Below, in pieces: positions 9,500 to 17,158 of a stretch of DNA of 64,000 nucleotides. Both the position numbers and the translations under genes were made by a program. The stretch's first letter is position 1, and every line of letters starts with the position of its first letter. Source of the DNA: Planctomycetota bacterium (GTDB lineage: Bacteria > Planctomycetota > UBA1135 > GCA-002748355); contig JALUUL010000070.1 in NCBI GenBank assembly GCA_027021385.1, positions 1-64,000 of the forward strand, written 5' to 3'. Below the pieces are notes generated by a model, which was not told where the DNA came from, searched no databases, and worked only from the letters and a program-made list of their open reading frames with translations.

Positions 9500-10552
9500 T
9501 CAGGAGCGGAGCGGCAGGTGGACCCGGAGCCCTTGGAAGAGTCCTCCTTCCGCCAGGACCTCGAGATCTCCGCCCTGGGCCCTCAGGAGGTTCCGGGACA
9601 CGGCGAGATCGAGGCCGAGGTCGGGGTCGCGCAGCAGGGGGTCGAGCCGGAAGGGGGTGAGGAGTTCGGCGGGACGACAGGGCAGGGGGAACGGGGTCGG
9701 GAACAGACAGTCCAGGCGGAAACGGCCCTCCTCGGTTCCGCGGGGAACGAGGCGGATCGGTTCGTCCTCGGCCGCGAGGTCCAGGGCGGGCCGGAGCAGG
9801 TTGCACAGGGCCTTCACGGCCAGGTCGGGGTCGAGGGCGAGGGTCGGGTCCTTCTCTTCCTCCGTCATTTCCGGGGAAAGGACGCGTGCTCCAAGCGGGG
9901 CTTCGAGGGTCTCGACGGCCTTCCGGACCAGGTCTTCGAGTCGGAGTTTCCCCGGGATCGGCCGGATCCGGCCCGCGAGGTCCGTCAACTTCTCGAGGAG
10001 GGTCTGCATTCTCCGGGCGGAGCGTTCGGCGAGGTCGAGGTTGTCGGACAGGTCGGGACCCGCCTCCTCGCCCTGGAGAAGCCTCAAGAGCTGGATCCTC
10101 CCGGAGAGCGCCGCCAGAGGATTGTTCAGATGGTCGGCCAGGCCTGCGAGCAGGTCCCGTTCGGGCGAGTCGGAACCCGATCTGCGGGAGGGGGCGCAGA
10201 AGGGGACCAGGTCCCGGGCCTTGGCGGGGATACGGACGACCTCGATCCCCATCTCGAGGGCGACCTCGACCCAGGAGGGCTTCCGCTCCCCCCGGCGGAC
10301 GATGAGGATCCGGCGTGTCCCGGGAAGGAGGCGGCCGATCAGCCGGAGAGCGCCGAGGTCCTCTTCGCCGAGGAGGCCCAGGTCGACCCAGAGGCTTTCG
10401 GGGCGGAACCTCTGGAGTTCGGGCGCCGCCCCGTAGAGATCGGAACCGCGCCAGCATTCGAGGCCGGGGTCGACCTCGTTGAGGAGGCTCTCGAGGCTCC
10501 GGGCGGCGGCGCCGATCAGGGCGGCGATCCTTCTATGTGGAGGAGGGTCCAA
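9500..10552 (-). CDS. Degenerate cytosolic histidine kinase, PrsK-like by position
   Basis: About 350 residues from a TTG at 10552. No ATG or GTG occurs in frame near there, and the upstream bases look like promoter rather than coding. Residues 1-120 form an unrecognised receiver-like or sensor region without membrane segments. The dimerisation/H-box is intact, with His141 in ADHLNNPLAALSGR. The ATPase domain is poor. The N-box reads LCNLLRPALDLA, with the second Asn replaced. The G1 Asp-x-Gly is replaced by a Pro-rich LFPTPFPLP segment. A G2-like DLGLDLAVSR remains. It lies about 190 bases upstream of the response regulator gene on the same strand. It may act as a phosphatase or bind a partner rather than autophosphorylate. 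Confidence 0.75.
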   Translation of the reverse strand: MDPPPHRRIAALIGAAARSLESLLNEVDPGLECWRGSDLYGAAPELQRFRPESLWVDLGLLGEEDLGALRLIGRLLPGTRRILIVRRGERKPSWVEVALEMGIEVVRIPAKARDLVPFCAPSRRSGSDSPERDLLAGLADHLNNPLAALSGRIQLLRLLQGEEAGPDLSDNLDLAERSARRMQTLLEKLTDLAGRIRPIPGKLRLEDLVRKAVETLEAPLGARVLSPEMTEEEKDPTLALDPDLAVKALCNLLRPALDLAAEDEPIRLVPRGTEEGRFRLDCLFPTPFPLPCRPAELLTPFRLDPLLRDPDLGLDLAVSRNLLRAQGGDLEVLAEGGLFQGLRVHLPLRS

Positions 10553-11062
10553 TGGAATGCAAACCTGAAAGAATCCACAAAGAATAAGGGAAAGAATGAT
10601 GGTTTTATCTTTTTTCCCGGGCGGGGCCGCGCCCGTTCCGAGCCCCCGATGCCATGGGGCGCAGGGAAGCCCCGGGCGGGGCCAAGCACCCGGGCGGGGG
10701 ATGCCGATAGGGGGGTGTATGGATCCGGAGGAGGGAAGGAGCGGGGTTTCGGGCTCTGGGGGGCGGGAGGCTCTCGGCGCGGGAGTCCCCCGAGGACTGG
10801 GGGGGCGGGGGACCGGGCGGACCATCCAGAATGCGCGTTCCGAGCCCTCCGGGCAAGGGCGCGTTCCTCCGTTTCCGAGGCTGCGCCGGGAGCTGAAGGC
10901 TCCCTTCGAACCGGCCCCGGGCCTAGGGGGGAAGGGGGTTCCTGGATCGAAGTCCGAGGGAAGCCGCGGTCTCGGAGGTAGACTCCTCCGGTTCCTTCGC
11001 CGGGTACTCCATGTCCTCCGGGGGCGGGGAGGAGCCGAGGCGGGAAGCGGAGCGGATTGACG
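10553..11062. promoter_or_regulatory. Divergent intergenic region with an AT-rich promoter-like block
   Basis: This is a 510-base gap between the divergent kinase gene and the GT2 gene. Bases 10555-10620 are strikingly A/T-rich for this genome, with A-runs and T-runs such as TTTTATCTTTTTT. This is the likely promoter or UP-element zone for the kinase/response-regulator/TPR operon. From about 10620 to 11000 the DNA is very G-rich with several G6-G7 runs. Open frames there have biased composition and are not convincing genes. A TAGACT -10-like hexamer lies near 10979, about 80 bases before the GT2 start. No RNA gene or riboswitch was recognised. Confidence 0.45.
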
Positions 11063-12091
11063 ATGTCGAAGGATCGAAGCGGAGTGCGTGGAGAGGAGGA
11101 GGCGCGGGGGGAGTGGCCCCGGGCCGGCCGACCCGATCTCTCCCTCGTGATCCCGATCTACAACGAATACGAGAACCTCCTCCCGCTACATGCCTCGATC
11201 CGTCGGGCTCTCGAGCCAACGAGTTACAGCTACGAGATCCTCTACATCGACGACGGGTCGACGGACGGAGGCCGAAGGCTCCTGCGGGAGATCGCGAAGG
11301 AGGACCCGAAGGTCCAGGTCCTCGAACTCAGGAGCAACGCCGGACAGACGGCAGCGATGGCCGCCGGTTTCGACGCCTGCCGGGGGCGTTACGTCGTCAC
11401 GATGGACGGAGATCTCCAGAACGATCCGGCCGACATTCCGAGGGTCCTCGCGCGGCTCGAGCAGGGTTACGACGTCGTCTGCGGATGGCGCCGGGACCGC
11501 CGGGACAAGGCCTTCACCCGCCGCTTTCCGTCCTGGGTCGCGAACCGCCTGATCTCGGCCTTCACGGGCGCGCGAATCCACGACACGGGCTGCACGTTGA
11601 AGGCCTACCGGGCCTGGGTCGTCCGCAAGCTGCACCTGTATTCGGACATGCACCGTTTCATCCCCGCTCTGGCCGCGGGCTCCGGGGCGAGGGTGACGGA
11701 ACTTCCGGTACGTCACCATCCCCGGCGTTACGGCAGGTCCAAGTACGGCATCGGACGGATCCTGCGCGTCTTGACCGATCTCCTCGTCCTGAGGCTCCTC
11801 GTCCGATTTGCCGCGCACCCCGTGCGGTTCTTCGGCCTCACGATCCTCCCCCTCTTCGCGGGTGCCGTCGTGCTCGCGCTGCTCGGGCTCCTCAAGTTCG
11901 AACGGGGCGGAGGAGTCGGCCTCCTCCCGAGGTGGGACCTCTACTACATGACGGCCTCGGTCGTGACGACGATCACCGCCCTCAACCTGTTCCTCCTCGG
12001 GCTCCTGGCCGAGCTTTCGGTCCATGTTTCGGGTTTCTTCTCGCGTTCCGGCGTCGATGTCGACGCGCGGCACGAGGAAGGTCGCGGATGA
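11063..12091 (+). CDS. GT2 polyprenyl-phosphate glycosyltransferase (DPM1/ArnC/GtrB-like)
   Basis: This 342-residue enzyme is predicted to transfer a sugar from a nucleotide donor to a polyprenyl phosphate at the inner membrane. The GT-A fold signature is complete: LSLVIPIYNEYENL, ILYIDDGSTDGG, and the metal-binding DXD in VTMDGDLQNDP. The acceptor-loop region HHPRRYGRSKYG is followed by two C-terminal membrane helices (about residues 250-280 and 290-320), as in GtrB/ArnC proteins. ATG 11063 is preferred; an in-frame TTG lies two codons upstream. The stop overlaps the next gene by four bases (ATGA), so both products are made together. Confidence 0.88.
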   Translation: MSKDRSGVRGEEEARGEWPRAGRPDLSLVIPIYNEYENLLPLHASIRRALEPTSYSYEILYIDDGSTDGGRRLLREIAKEDPKVQVLELRSNAGQTAAMAAGFDACRGRYVVTMDGDLQNDPADIPRVLARLEQGYDVVCGWRRDRRDKAFTRRFPSWVANRLISAFTGARIHDTGCTLKAYRAWVVRKLHLYSDMHRFIPALAAGSGARVTELPVRHHPRRYGRSKYGIGRILRVLTDLLVLRLLVRFAAHPVRFFGLTILPLFAGAVVLALLGLLKFERGGGVGLLPRWDLYYMTASVVTTITALNLFLLGLLAELSVHVSGFFSRSGVDVDARHEEGRG

Positions 12092-14175
12092 GCAGGCTTC
12101 CCGACAAGGAGTCCCTCCGCGAACGGGGTGTGTCGATCTTCCTGCACGTCACCGACCCCGACATGCGGGTCGGCCCATTGCTCGAGGCCTACGACAAGGC
12201 CCTGACCCCGATGGGGAGGCCGTTGCGGTACGTCTTCATCCTCGATGGGGTCGGGGGGCGGGTCTTCCAGGAGCTGGAAGCCCTGCAGGCCCATCGCGGG
12301 GACGTCCGCCTCCTGGGGCTGCAGGGAGGCGGAAACGGGGAGTCGATCGCATTCACGGCCGGAAAGGAGCATGCACAGGGAGCCTATCTGGTCACCGCTC
12401 CGGACTACCTCCAGATCGACCCCGCGGTGATCCCCGCGATGGTCGACCGTCTGGAGGAAGGGGCGGACCTCGTCAGCGGCTGGCGCCATCCCCGCGTCGA
12501 CCCCTGGCTGAACCGGCTTCAAAGCAGTTTTTTCAACTGGTTCCTCCGGCGGATGTCGGGCACCGGACTCCACGACCTGAACTGCACGTTCCGGGCGATG
12601 AAGCGGGAGGTGCTGGAGGAGGTCCCGATCTACGGGGATCAGTTCCGCTTCCTTCCGATCCTCGCGGAACGACGGGGGTTCAAGGTCACGGAGATTCCGG
12701 TCCGGCATCTCGAGGAGCGCGGGAAGACCGGGTTCTTCGGGGTCGGGGTCTACCTGAGAAGACTCCTCGACATCATGGCCGTGACCTTCCTGACGCGGTT
12801 TACGAGCAAGCCCCTGCGTTTCTTCGGGATCCTCGGCCTGACGCTGATCCTCCTGGGGCTCGTCTTCTCGGTTCCGCCCGTCTACATGAAGCTCTTCCTC
12901 GGAGAGAGCATCCAGGACCGGCCGATCTTCCTGATGGGGGTCGTGCTCATCACATTCGGGCTCCAGCTCATCGGATTCGGGCTGGTCGGAGAGGTCATCA
13001 TCTTCACCCAGGCGAGGAACCTGAAGGATTACAAGGTGGACCGCGTCCTGACCCGGAATCCCGGGGCCTTGCGGGAGGCCGAGCGGAAGCGGATCGCCCG
13101 GGAAGTCCTCGTGCCCGGACCGATGGAGGAAAGGACCCGGTTGCGGGTCCGCCATGCGGCCCCCGGAGAGGACGCATGGCTCGACGCATTCACGGAGAGC
13201 CACTCCCGGGGATCCCCCTACCACCTCTCCTGCTGGAGGAGGATGGTCGAGGAGGTCTCCGGGCATCGGGTCGAGGTCCTGGTCGCGGAGCGGGGGAAGG
13301 AGATCCTCGGGTTCCTCCCGTTCTCCGTCTTTCCTTCGGTTTTTCTCGGAAAGGTCGCGGTTTCGATCCCCTATGCGGTCTACGGGGGGCCTCTGGCGGA
13401 AGATTCAGAGGTCGCGAGGGTCCTGGTCGAGGAGGCGGCCCGGATGACCGAGGAGGCGGAATGCCGTTATCTCGAACTCCGGATGATCGATGCCCTGGAA
13501 GGGGTTCCCGGGCTCGAGACGAGCGATCGATACCTGACCTATTTCAAGGATCTCCCGCAGGACCCGGAGGATTGCCTCGGAATCCTGCCGCGGAAGGCGC
13601 GCGCCGAGGCACGGAAGGGCCGGGACGAGAGCCGCCTGCGCCTGGTCGAGGGCTGCGATCTGCGGACCTTTCAGCGCTTGTTCGCGAGCAACAAGAAGAG
13701 TCTCGGATCCCCGGCGATCCCCTTGTCGATGCTGCAGAGCCTGGAGCGCCATCTCGGTTCGAAAATGGTTCTGCACAGGGTCGAGGAGCCCGGGGGAAGG
13801 ATCGTCGCCGCCGTCTGCAGCTTCGTCTTCAAGGAAACCCTGCTTCCCTATTATTCGGGCGCTGTCGGGAGGGAGGCTCCGCGGGGCATGAACAACTTCA
13901 TGTACTGGAAGCTCATGTGCGCGGCCGTGGAGATGGGCTGCAAGGTCTTCGATTTCGGGCGGAGCCGGAGGGACTCGGGAGCGGCGATGTTCAAGCAAAA
14001 CATGGGCTTCGAGCCGACCTCCCTCCATTACCAGTACCGGTTGGGGCCGAAGGGAAGCCTCCCGGACTTCCATCCCGACAACCCCAAGCTCGGGTTCTAC
14101 CGCAAGGCCTGGATGGTCCTTCCCTCCGTCGCGACGAAACCCGTCGAGGGCATGCTGTTCCGACAGCTTCCCTGA
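12088..14175 (+). CDS. GT2-like domain fused to an XrtA/PEP-CTERM-type FemAB domain
   Basis: This is an uninterrupted 695-residue fusion. Residues 1-345 resemble the preceding GT2 enzyme, including the late motif PVRHLEERGKTGFFGVGVYL and two membrane helices. Its catalytic signature is eroded: the DGSTD site reads LDGVGG and the DXD site reads VTAPDYLQIDP. Residues 346-695 are a FemAB/GNAT-fold domain like that of exosortase loci (PYAVYGGPL, KVFDFGRSRRDSGAAMFKQN, GFEPTSLHYQYRLG). An in-frame ATG lies at the domain border (13123), so an internal start is possible. FemAB domains usually transfer aminoacyl groups; here a polysaccharide or peptide modification at the membrane is likely. Confidence 0.85.
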   Translation: MSRLPDKESLRERGVSIFLHVTDPDMRVGPLLEAYDKALTPMGRPLRYVFILDGVGGRVFQELEALQAHRGDVRLLGLQGGGNGESIAFTAGKEHAQGAYLVTAPDYLQIDPAVIPAMVDRLEEGADLVSGWRHPRVDPWLNRLQSSFFNWFLRRMSGTGLHDLNCTFRAMKREVLEEVPIYGDQFRFLPILAERRGFKVTEIPVRHLEERGKTGFFGVGVYLRRLLDIMAVTFLTRFTSKPLRFFGILGLTLILLGLVFSVPPVYMKLFLGESIQDRPIFLMGVVLITFGLQLIGFGLVGEVIIFTQARNLKDYKVDRVLTRNPGALREAERKRIAREVLVPGPMEERTRLRVRHAAPGEDAWLDAFTESHSRGSPYHLSCWRRMVEEVSGHRVEVLVAERGKEILGFLPFSVFPSVFLGKVAVSIPYAVYGGPLAEDSEVARVLVEEAARMTEEAECRYLELRMIDALEGVPGLETSDRYLTYFKDLPQDPEDCLGILPRKARAEARKGRDESRLRLVEGCDLRTFQRLFASNKKSLGSPAIPLSMLQSLERHLGSKMVLHRVEEPGGRIVAAVCSFVFKETLLPYYSGAVGREAPRGMNNFMYWKLMCAAVEMGCKVFDFGRSRRDSGAAMFKQNMGFEPTSLHYQYRLGPKGSLPDFHPDNPKLGFYRKAWMVLPSVATKPVEGMLFRQLP

Positions 14176-14207
14176 GGTTCCCTTCCAGGGATCCTACGGG
14201 CGGAAGG

Positions 14208-14756
14208 TCAGGCTCGGTGGAGGATCCAGGCGGCGGCTTCCGGCAGATTCCGCGCGAAGGCCGTTGGCCGGTCCTCCCCGGAAGGCCAGTCTTCCCGGGG
14301 CGTGGTGCCCAGGATCGCGCAGGTCCGGATCCCGAGCCGGGTCCCGGCCGCGAGGTCCCGCGGGCGATCCCCACAGAGGAAGGATCGCCGGGGGTCGAAG
14401 TCCCATTCGGCCAGGGCCTGCCGGACCAGGGCGTCGCCGGGTTTCCTGCAGGCGCAGGCGCGGGTCATCGGACCCCGTCCCTCCTCCGGGTGGTGGGGGC
14501 AGACGTAGACCGCGTCGAGGAGACCTTCACAGGTTTCCAGCATATGGGCGTGGACGGCCTGGAGGTCCTCCCAGGCCATCAGGCCCCGCGCGAGTCCGGA
14601 CTGGTTCGTCACGACGAGCAGGAGGAATCCCCCCCGGCGGAGGTCGGTCAGGGCCTCGAGGAGTCCCGGGACCGGGGACCATTGCTCCGGGCACGTGAGG
14701 AAGGATCGCTCGGGATTGAGAACCCCGTCCCGGTCCAGCAGGACGGCCTTTCTCAT
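14208..14756 (-). CDS. gmhB: HAD-family phosphatase, D,D-heptose 1,7-bisphosphate phosphatase-like
   Basis: This 182-residue cytosolic HAD-IIIA phosphatase carries the nucleophile motif LLDRDGVLN, VVTNQSGLARG (motif II), and CGDRPRDLAAG (motif IV). It also has a zinc-loop-like CPHHPEEGRGPMTRACACRKP, typical of GmhB and histidinol-phosphate phosphatases. The most likely role is dephosphorylation of heptose-1,7-bisphosphate on the way to ADP-heptose for LPS. Histidinol phosphatase cannot be excluded, but no his genes are nearby. The ATG at 14756 overlaps the stop of the upstream PEGA gene. The frame continues upstream, but only with low-complexity sequence overlapping that gene. Confidence 0.85.
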   Translation of the reverse strand: MRKAVLLDRDGVLNPERSFLTCPEQWSPVPGLLEALTDLRRGGFLLLVVTNQSGLARGLMAWEDLQAVHAHMLETCEGLLDAVYVCPHHPEEGRGPMTRACACRKPGDALVRQALAEWDFDPRRSFLCGDRPRDLAAGTRLGIRTCAILGTTPREDWPSGEDRPTAFARNLPEAAAWILHRA

Positions 14757-15226
14757 TTTCCGGAAGCGGGTCGGGTCTCCCCGCTCCGGCGGAACGTTCC
14801 GTCCGGAAACAGGCGGACGAAGAGATCGTGGGGGACGTACCTCCATTCATAGGAGAGGGGAAAGAAGAGATCCCCGAAGGTCCACCAGGCGGGAAACGGA
14901 GGGACGATGAAATCCGTCACCCCGTCATCGAGCCGCACGACCTGCAGCCCCTTGAAGGCGGTGAGGCGCCGGGTCTCGGGTTCGTAGCCCTTCTTGCGGA
15001 TTTCCAGGAGGTGGTCACCCGCGAGAGGACCCCCCAGATCGAGAGAGGCGGGGGTCGTCTTCCCGGTCGGTCCTCCGTCCAGCCAGATCTCCGCGCCGGG
15101 CGGATCGGAGGTGACGAAGACCCGGCCGTCCCCCTTGGGGTAGAGGCAGGAGGAGGCGAAGGCGAGGCAGGTGAAAAGGATGGCCCTTAGGAGCCGGCGG
15201 CTCGCGGCGGGGAACGCGTCGAACAT
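14753..15226 (-). CDS. PEGA-domain lipoprotein
   Basis: This 157-residue predicted lipoprotein has an N-terminal basic/hydrophobic signal (SRRLLRAILFTCLAFASSC) ending in a lipobox, with Cys at about residue 24. A PEGA domain follows (RVFVTSDPPGAEIWLDGGPT, HLLEIRKKGYEPETRRL). Such domains are often in surface or periplasmic proteins that bind polysaccharide. An aromatic tail (FPAWWTFGDLFFPLSYEW) suggests membrane or partner contact, as in other small PEGA lipoproteins of this type. The ATG at 15226 was chosen because it begins the signal peptide and follows GGAAGG closely. It is coupled to the gmhB-like gene downstream. Confidence 0.8.
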   Translation of the reverse strand: MFDAFPAASRRLLRAILFTCLAFASSCLYPKGDGRVFVTSDPPGAEIWLDGGPTGKTTPASLDLGGPLAGDHLLEIRKKGYEPETRRLTAFKGLQVVRLDDGVTDFIVPPFPAWWTFGDLFFPLSYEWRYVPHDLFVRLFPDGTFRRSGETRPASGK

Positions 15227-15567
15227 CCTTCCATCTTCCCAGCTTCCGATCTCCGAGGGAAGCTTCCCCCATTGCGATCGGGCGCCTGAAGGGGATTCCT
15301 TGGAGGCGGGCCGGGGGGGGGCTAGCCTGATCGAGAAGCGGGATCTCGCCGATGGATCCGCGCTCTCCGGCCCGGAGAGCTCCGGGATGCGCGGATTTCG
15401 CCCAACTCCCCGGGGTCGGGAAGCCGATGGTTCCGAGGGCCCGGGGGAAGGGCGCCTCCACCGGTGGAGCTTCCCCGGGTTCCGATCGTAAGGGGCCTCC
15501 AAGGGTTTCGGGCGCCTGTGACCGGGGGGGATCTCGTGGATTCCTTTCGGGGAAGGGTGGAAGGTCT
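15227..15567. other. Divergent intergenic region, 341 bases
   Basis: Divergent upstream region between the PEGA lipoprotein gene and the LOG-family gene. It contains a G-run followed by CTAGCCT near 15318-15326, which could be a -10-like element for the rightward gene, and GGAAGG just before the LOG start. No conserved RNA, repeat or small gene was recognised, and open frames here have the composition of shadows. Confidence 0.35.
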
Positions 15568-16404
15568 ATGGACATGCAGAAAGCCGCGCGATTGGACAAG
15601 GAGGTTCTCGCCGAACTCCGGACGGGGCAGGACACCTGGCAGGTGTTCAAGATCATGGGGGAGTTCGTCGACGGCTTCGAGACCCTGCGCAAGATCGGGC
15701 GGGCCGTCTCGATTTTCGGTTCCGCGCGCATGCGCCCCGGGGAGCGGTATTACGAACTCGCCGTCGAGGTCGCCGAGCGCTTCGCGAAGAAGGGCTGGAC
15801 GACGATCACCGGCGGAGGGCCAGGCATCATGGAGGCGGCGAACAAGGGAGCGAAGAAGGGCGGGGGGCTTTCGGTCGGATTGAACATCAAACTGCCCTTC
15901 GAGCAGTCCGCGAATCCCTTTCAGGACATCGCCCTCGAGTTCGATTACTTCTTCGCGCGGAAGGTCATGTTCGTCAAGTACGCCCAGGCCTATGTCGTTC
16001 TTCCGGGCGGGTTCGGGACGATGGACGAACTCTTCGAATCCCTGACTCTCGTCCAGACCGGAAAGGTCCAGGGCTTCCCGGTCATCCTGATCGGCAAGGA
16101 GTTCTACGGGGGGCTTCTGCGGTGGATGCGGAAGGAGATGGTCGCGGCGGGAACGATCTCCCCGGAGGACACCTCCCTGTTCCTGCTGACCGACGATCCG
16201 GAGGAGGCCGTGGAGGCGGCCGAGCACTTCCATCATTCGGGGGAGACGATGACCCCGGAGACGCTCGCAGCTTGGAGAAGGCTCTGGGCCGCCCACCTCC
16301 GGAAGAAGAACGAAAGGGGCGAACCCGGCGGGCCTTCCACCGGAAAGGGACGAAAGAAGAAGCACCGCCGGCCGTCGAGGCTCCGCGGGAGGCGGTCGGA
16401 CTGA
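15568..16404 (+). CDS. LOG-family (TIGR00730) protein, putative nucleotide phosphoribohydrolase
   Basis: This 278-residue Rossmann-fold protein has the LOG signatures AVSIFGSAR, TITGGGPGIMEAANKGA and the catalytic PGGFGTMDELFE. Characterised members (Lonely Guy/PpnN-like) cleave cytokinin or purine nucleoside monophosphates to base and ribose-5-phosphate; older records call them lysine decarboxylases. The N-terminal extension of about 40 residues and the Lys/Arg-rich C-terminal tail (GRKKKHRRPSRLRGRR) lie outside the core. The ATG at 15568 is preceded by GGAAGG at good spacing. The gene stands alone and converges on efp. Substrate unknown. Confidence 0.85.
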   Translation: MDMQKAARLDKEVLAELRTGQDTWQVFKIMGEFVDGFETLRKIGRAVSIFGSARMRPGERYYELAVEVAERFAKKGWTTITGGGPGIMEAANKGAKKGGGLSVGLNIKLPFEQSANPFQDIALEFDYFFARKVMFVKYAQAYVVLPGGFGTMDELFESLTLVQTGKVQGFPVILIGKEFYGGLLRWMRKEMVAAGTISPEDTSLFLLTDDPEEAVEAAEHFHHSGETMTPETLAAWRRLWAAHLRKKNERGEPGGPSTGKGRKKKHRRPSRLRGRRSD

Positions 16405-16409
16405 ACGGA

Positions 16410-16446
16410 GCCGCCGGCCCTCCCTCGGGACGCGGGGGCAGGCGGC
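16410..16446. terminator. GC-rich inverted repeat between convergent genes
   Basis: GCCGCC (16410-16415) pairs with GGCGGC (16441-16446), with a possible inner CCC/GGG extension. It sits exactly between the stops of the LOG gene and efp, so it could end transcription from both sides. There is no T-tract, so intrinsic termination is uncertain. Confidence 0.3.
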
Positions 16447-16453
16447 GGGTTCC

Positions 16454-17023
16454 CTAGTCGTTCGAGCGGCCGAGGAAGGATCCGTCGGTCGTGCTCACCT
16501 TGATGCGTTCTCCGACCTTGATATGCATCGGAACCTTGACCTCGAGCCCGGTCTCGAGCCTGGCGTTCTTCGTGACGTTCGTCGCCGTGTTCCCCTTGAC
16601 GGCCTCCTCGGCCTCGACGACTTCGAGGACGACGCTCGCGGGGAGGTCGACCGCGACCGGAACCCCCTCGTGGGTCGTCACGTCCACGCTGGCGTTCTCG
16701 GCGACGTAACCCATCATCTCTCCGACCATTTCCCCGGGGAGGTGGAACTGGTCGTAGGTCTCCTCGTCCATGAAGACGAATCCTGAGGCGTCCTTGTAGA
16801 GGTATTGGCAGCGCTTTCGTTCGAGATAGGCGACTTCCGCCGTCTCGCCCGTGCCCATGCGCAGGGGTTTCTGGGTCCCGGTCCGGAGGTTCCTGAGGAG
16901 GAAGTGGTGGACCGCCTGCCCCTTTCCGGGGGTCACGTGATCGTGTTTGAGGACCAGGAAGAGGTCCCCGTCGAGATGGAGGGCCATTCCAGGCTTGATC
17001 TCGGTCGCTCTCTGCTTGGCCAT
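16454..17023 (-). CDS. efp: Translation elongation factor P
   Basis: This 189-residue, three-domain EF-P binds between the P and E sites and relieves ribosome stalling at polyproline. The KOW-like N-domain begins MAKQRATEIKPGM, and the modification loop reads HVTPGKGQA with Lys at position 34. This is the lysine-type EF-P that EpmA-like enzymes modify, rather than the arginine type. The C-terminal signature VKVPMHIKVGERIKVSTTDG is complete. The ATG at 17023 follows GGAGA. An upstream in-frame ATG at 17080 falls inside the probable promoter. The gene is monocistronic. Confidence 0.95.
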   Translation of the reverse strand: MAKQRATEIKPGMALHLDGDLFLVLKHDHVTPGKGQAVHHFLLRNLRTGTQKPLRMGTGETAEVAYLERKRCQYLYKDASGFVFMDEETYDQFHLPGEMVGEMMGYVAENASVDVTTHEGVPVAVDLPASVVLEVVEAEEAVKGNTATNVTKNARLETGLEVKVPMHIKVGERIKVSTTDGSFLGRSND

Positions 17024-17053
17024 TGGTTCTCCGTGGCTTCTCGTGGGGGCGAG

Positions 17054-17080
17054 AAGATAACAGGGCCGGGCGGGGTGCAA
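17054..17080 (-). promoter_or_regulatory. Putative sigma-70-type promoter of efp
   Basis: On the minus strand a TTGCAC (-35-like, 17075-17080) and TATCTT (-10-like, 17054-17059) are separated by 15 bases, about 30 bases before the efp start. The local A/T content is raised. The spacing is two bases shorter than ideal, so this is a candidate only. Confidence 0.4.
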
Positions 17081-17158
17081 AAGCGTAGCTTCCCGCCCCC
17101 GGAGTCTCTTCGCTCCCGGGACGGGGCCCCGGCGGAGACGGGGCGGGAGAGACCGCGG

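Noticed and set aside
10596-11060. Open frame of 154 codons on the plus strand in the G-rich intergenic region.
   Set aside because: It is Gly/Pro/Arg-biased without domains, overlaps the promoter zone, and is explained by the G-rich composition.
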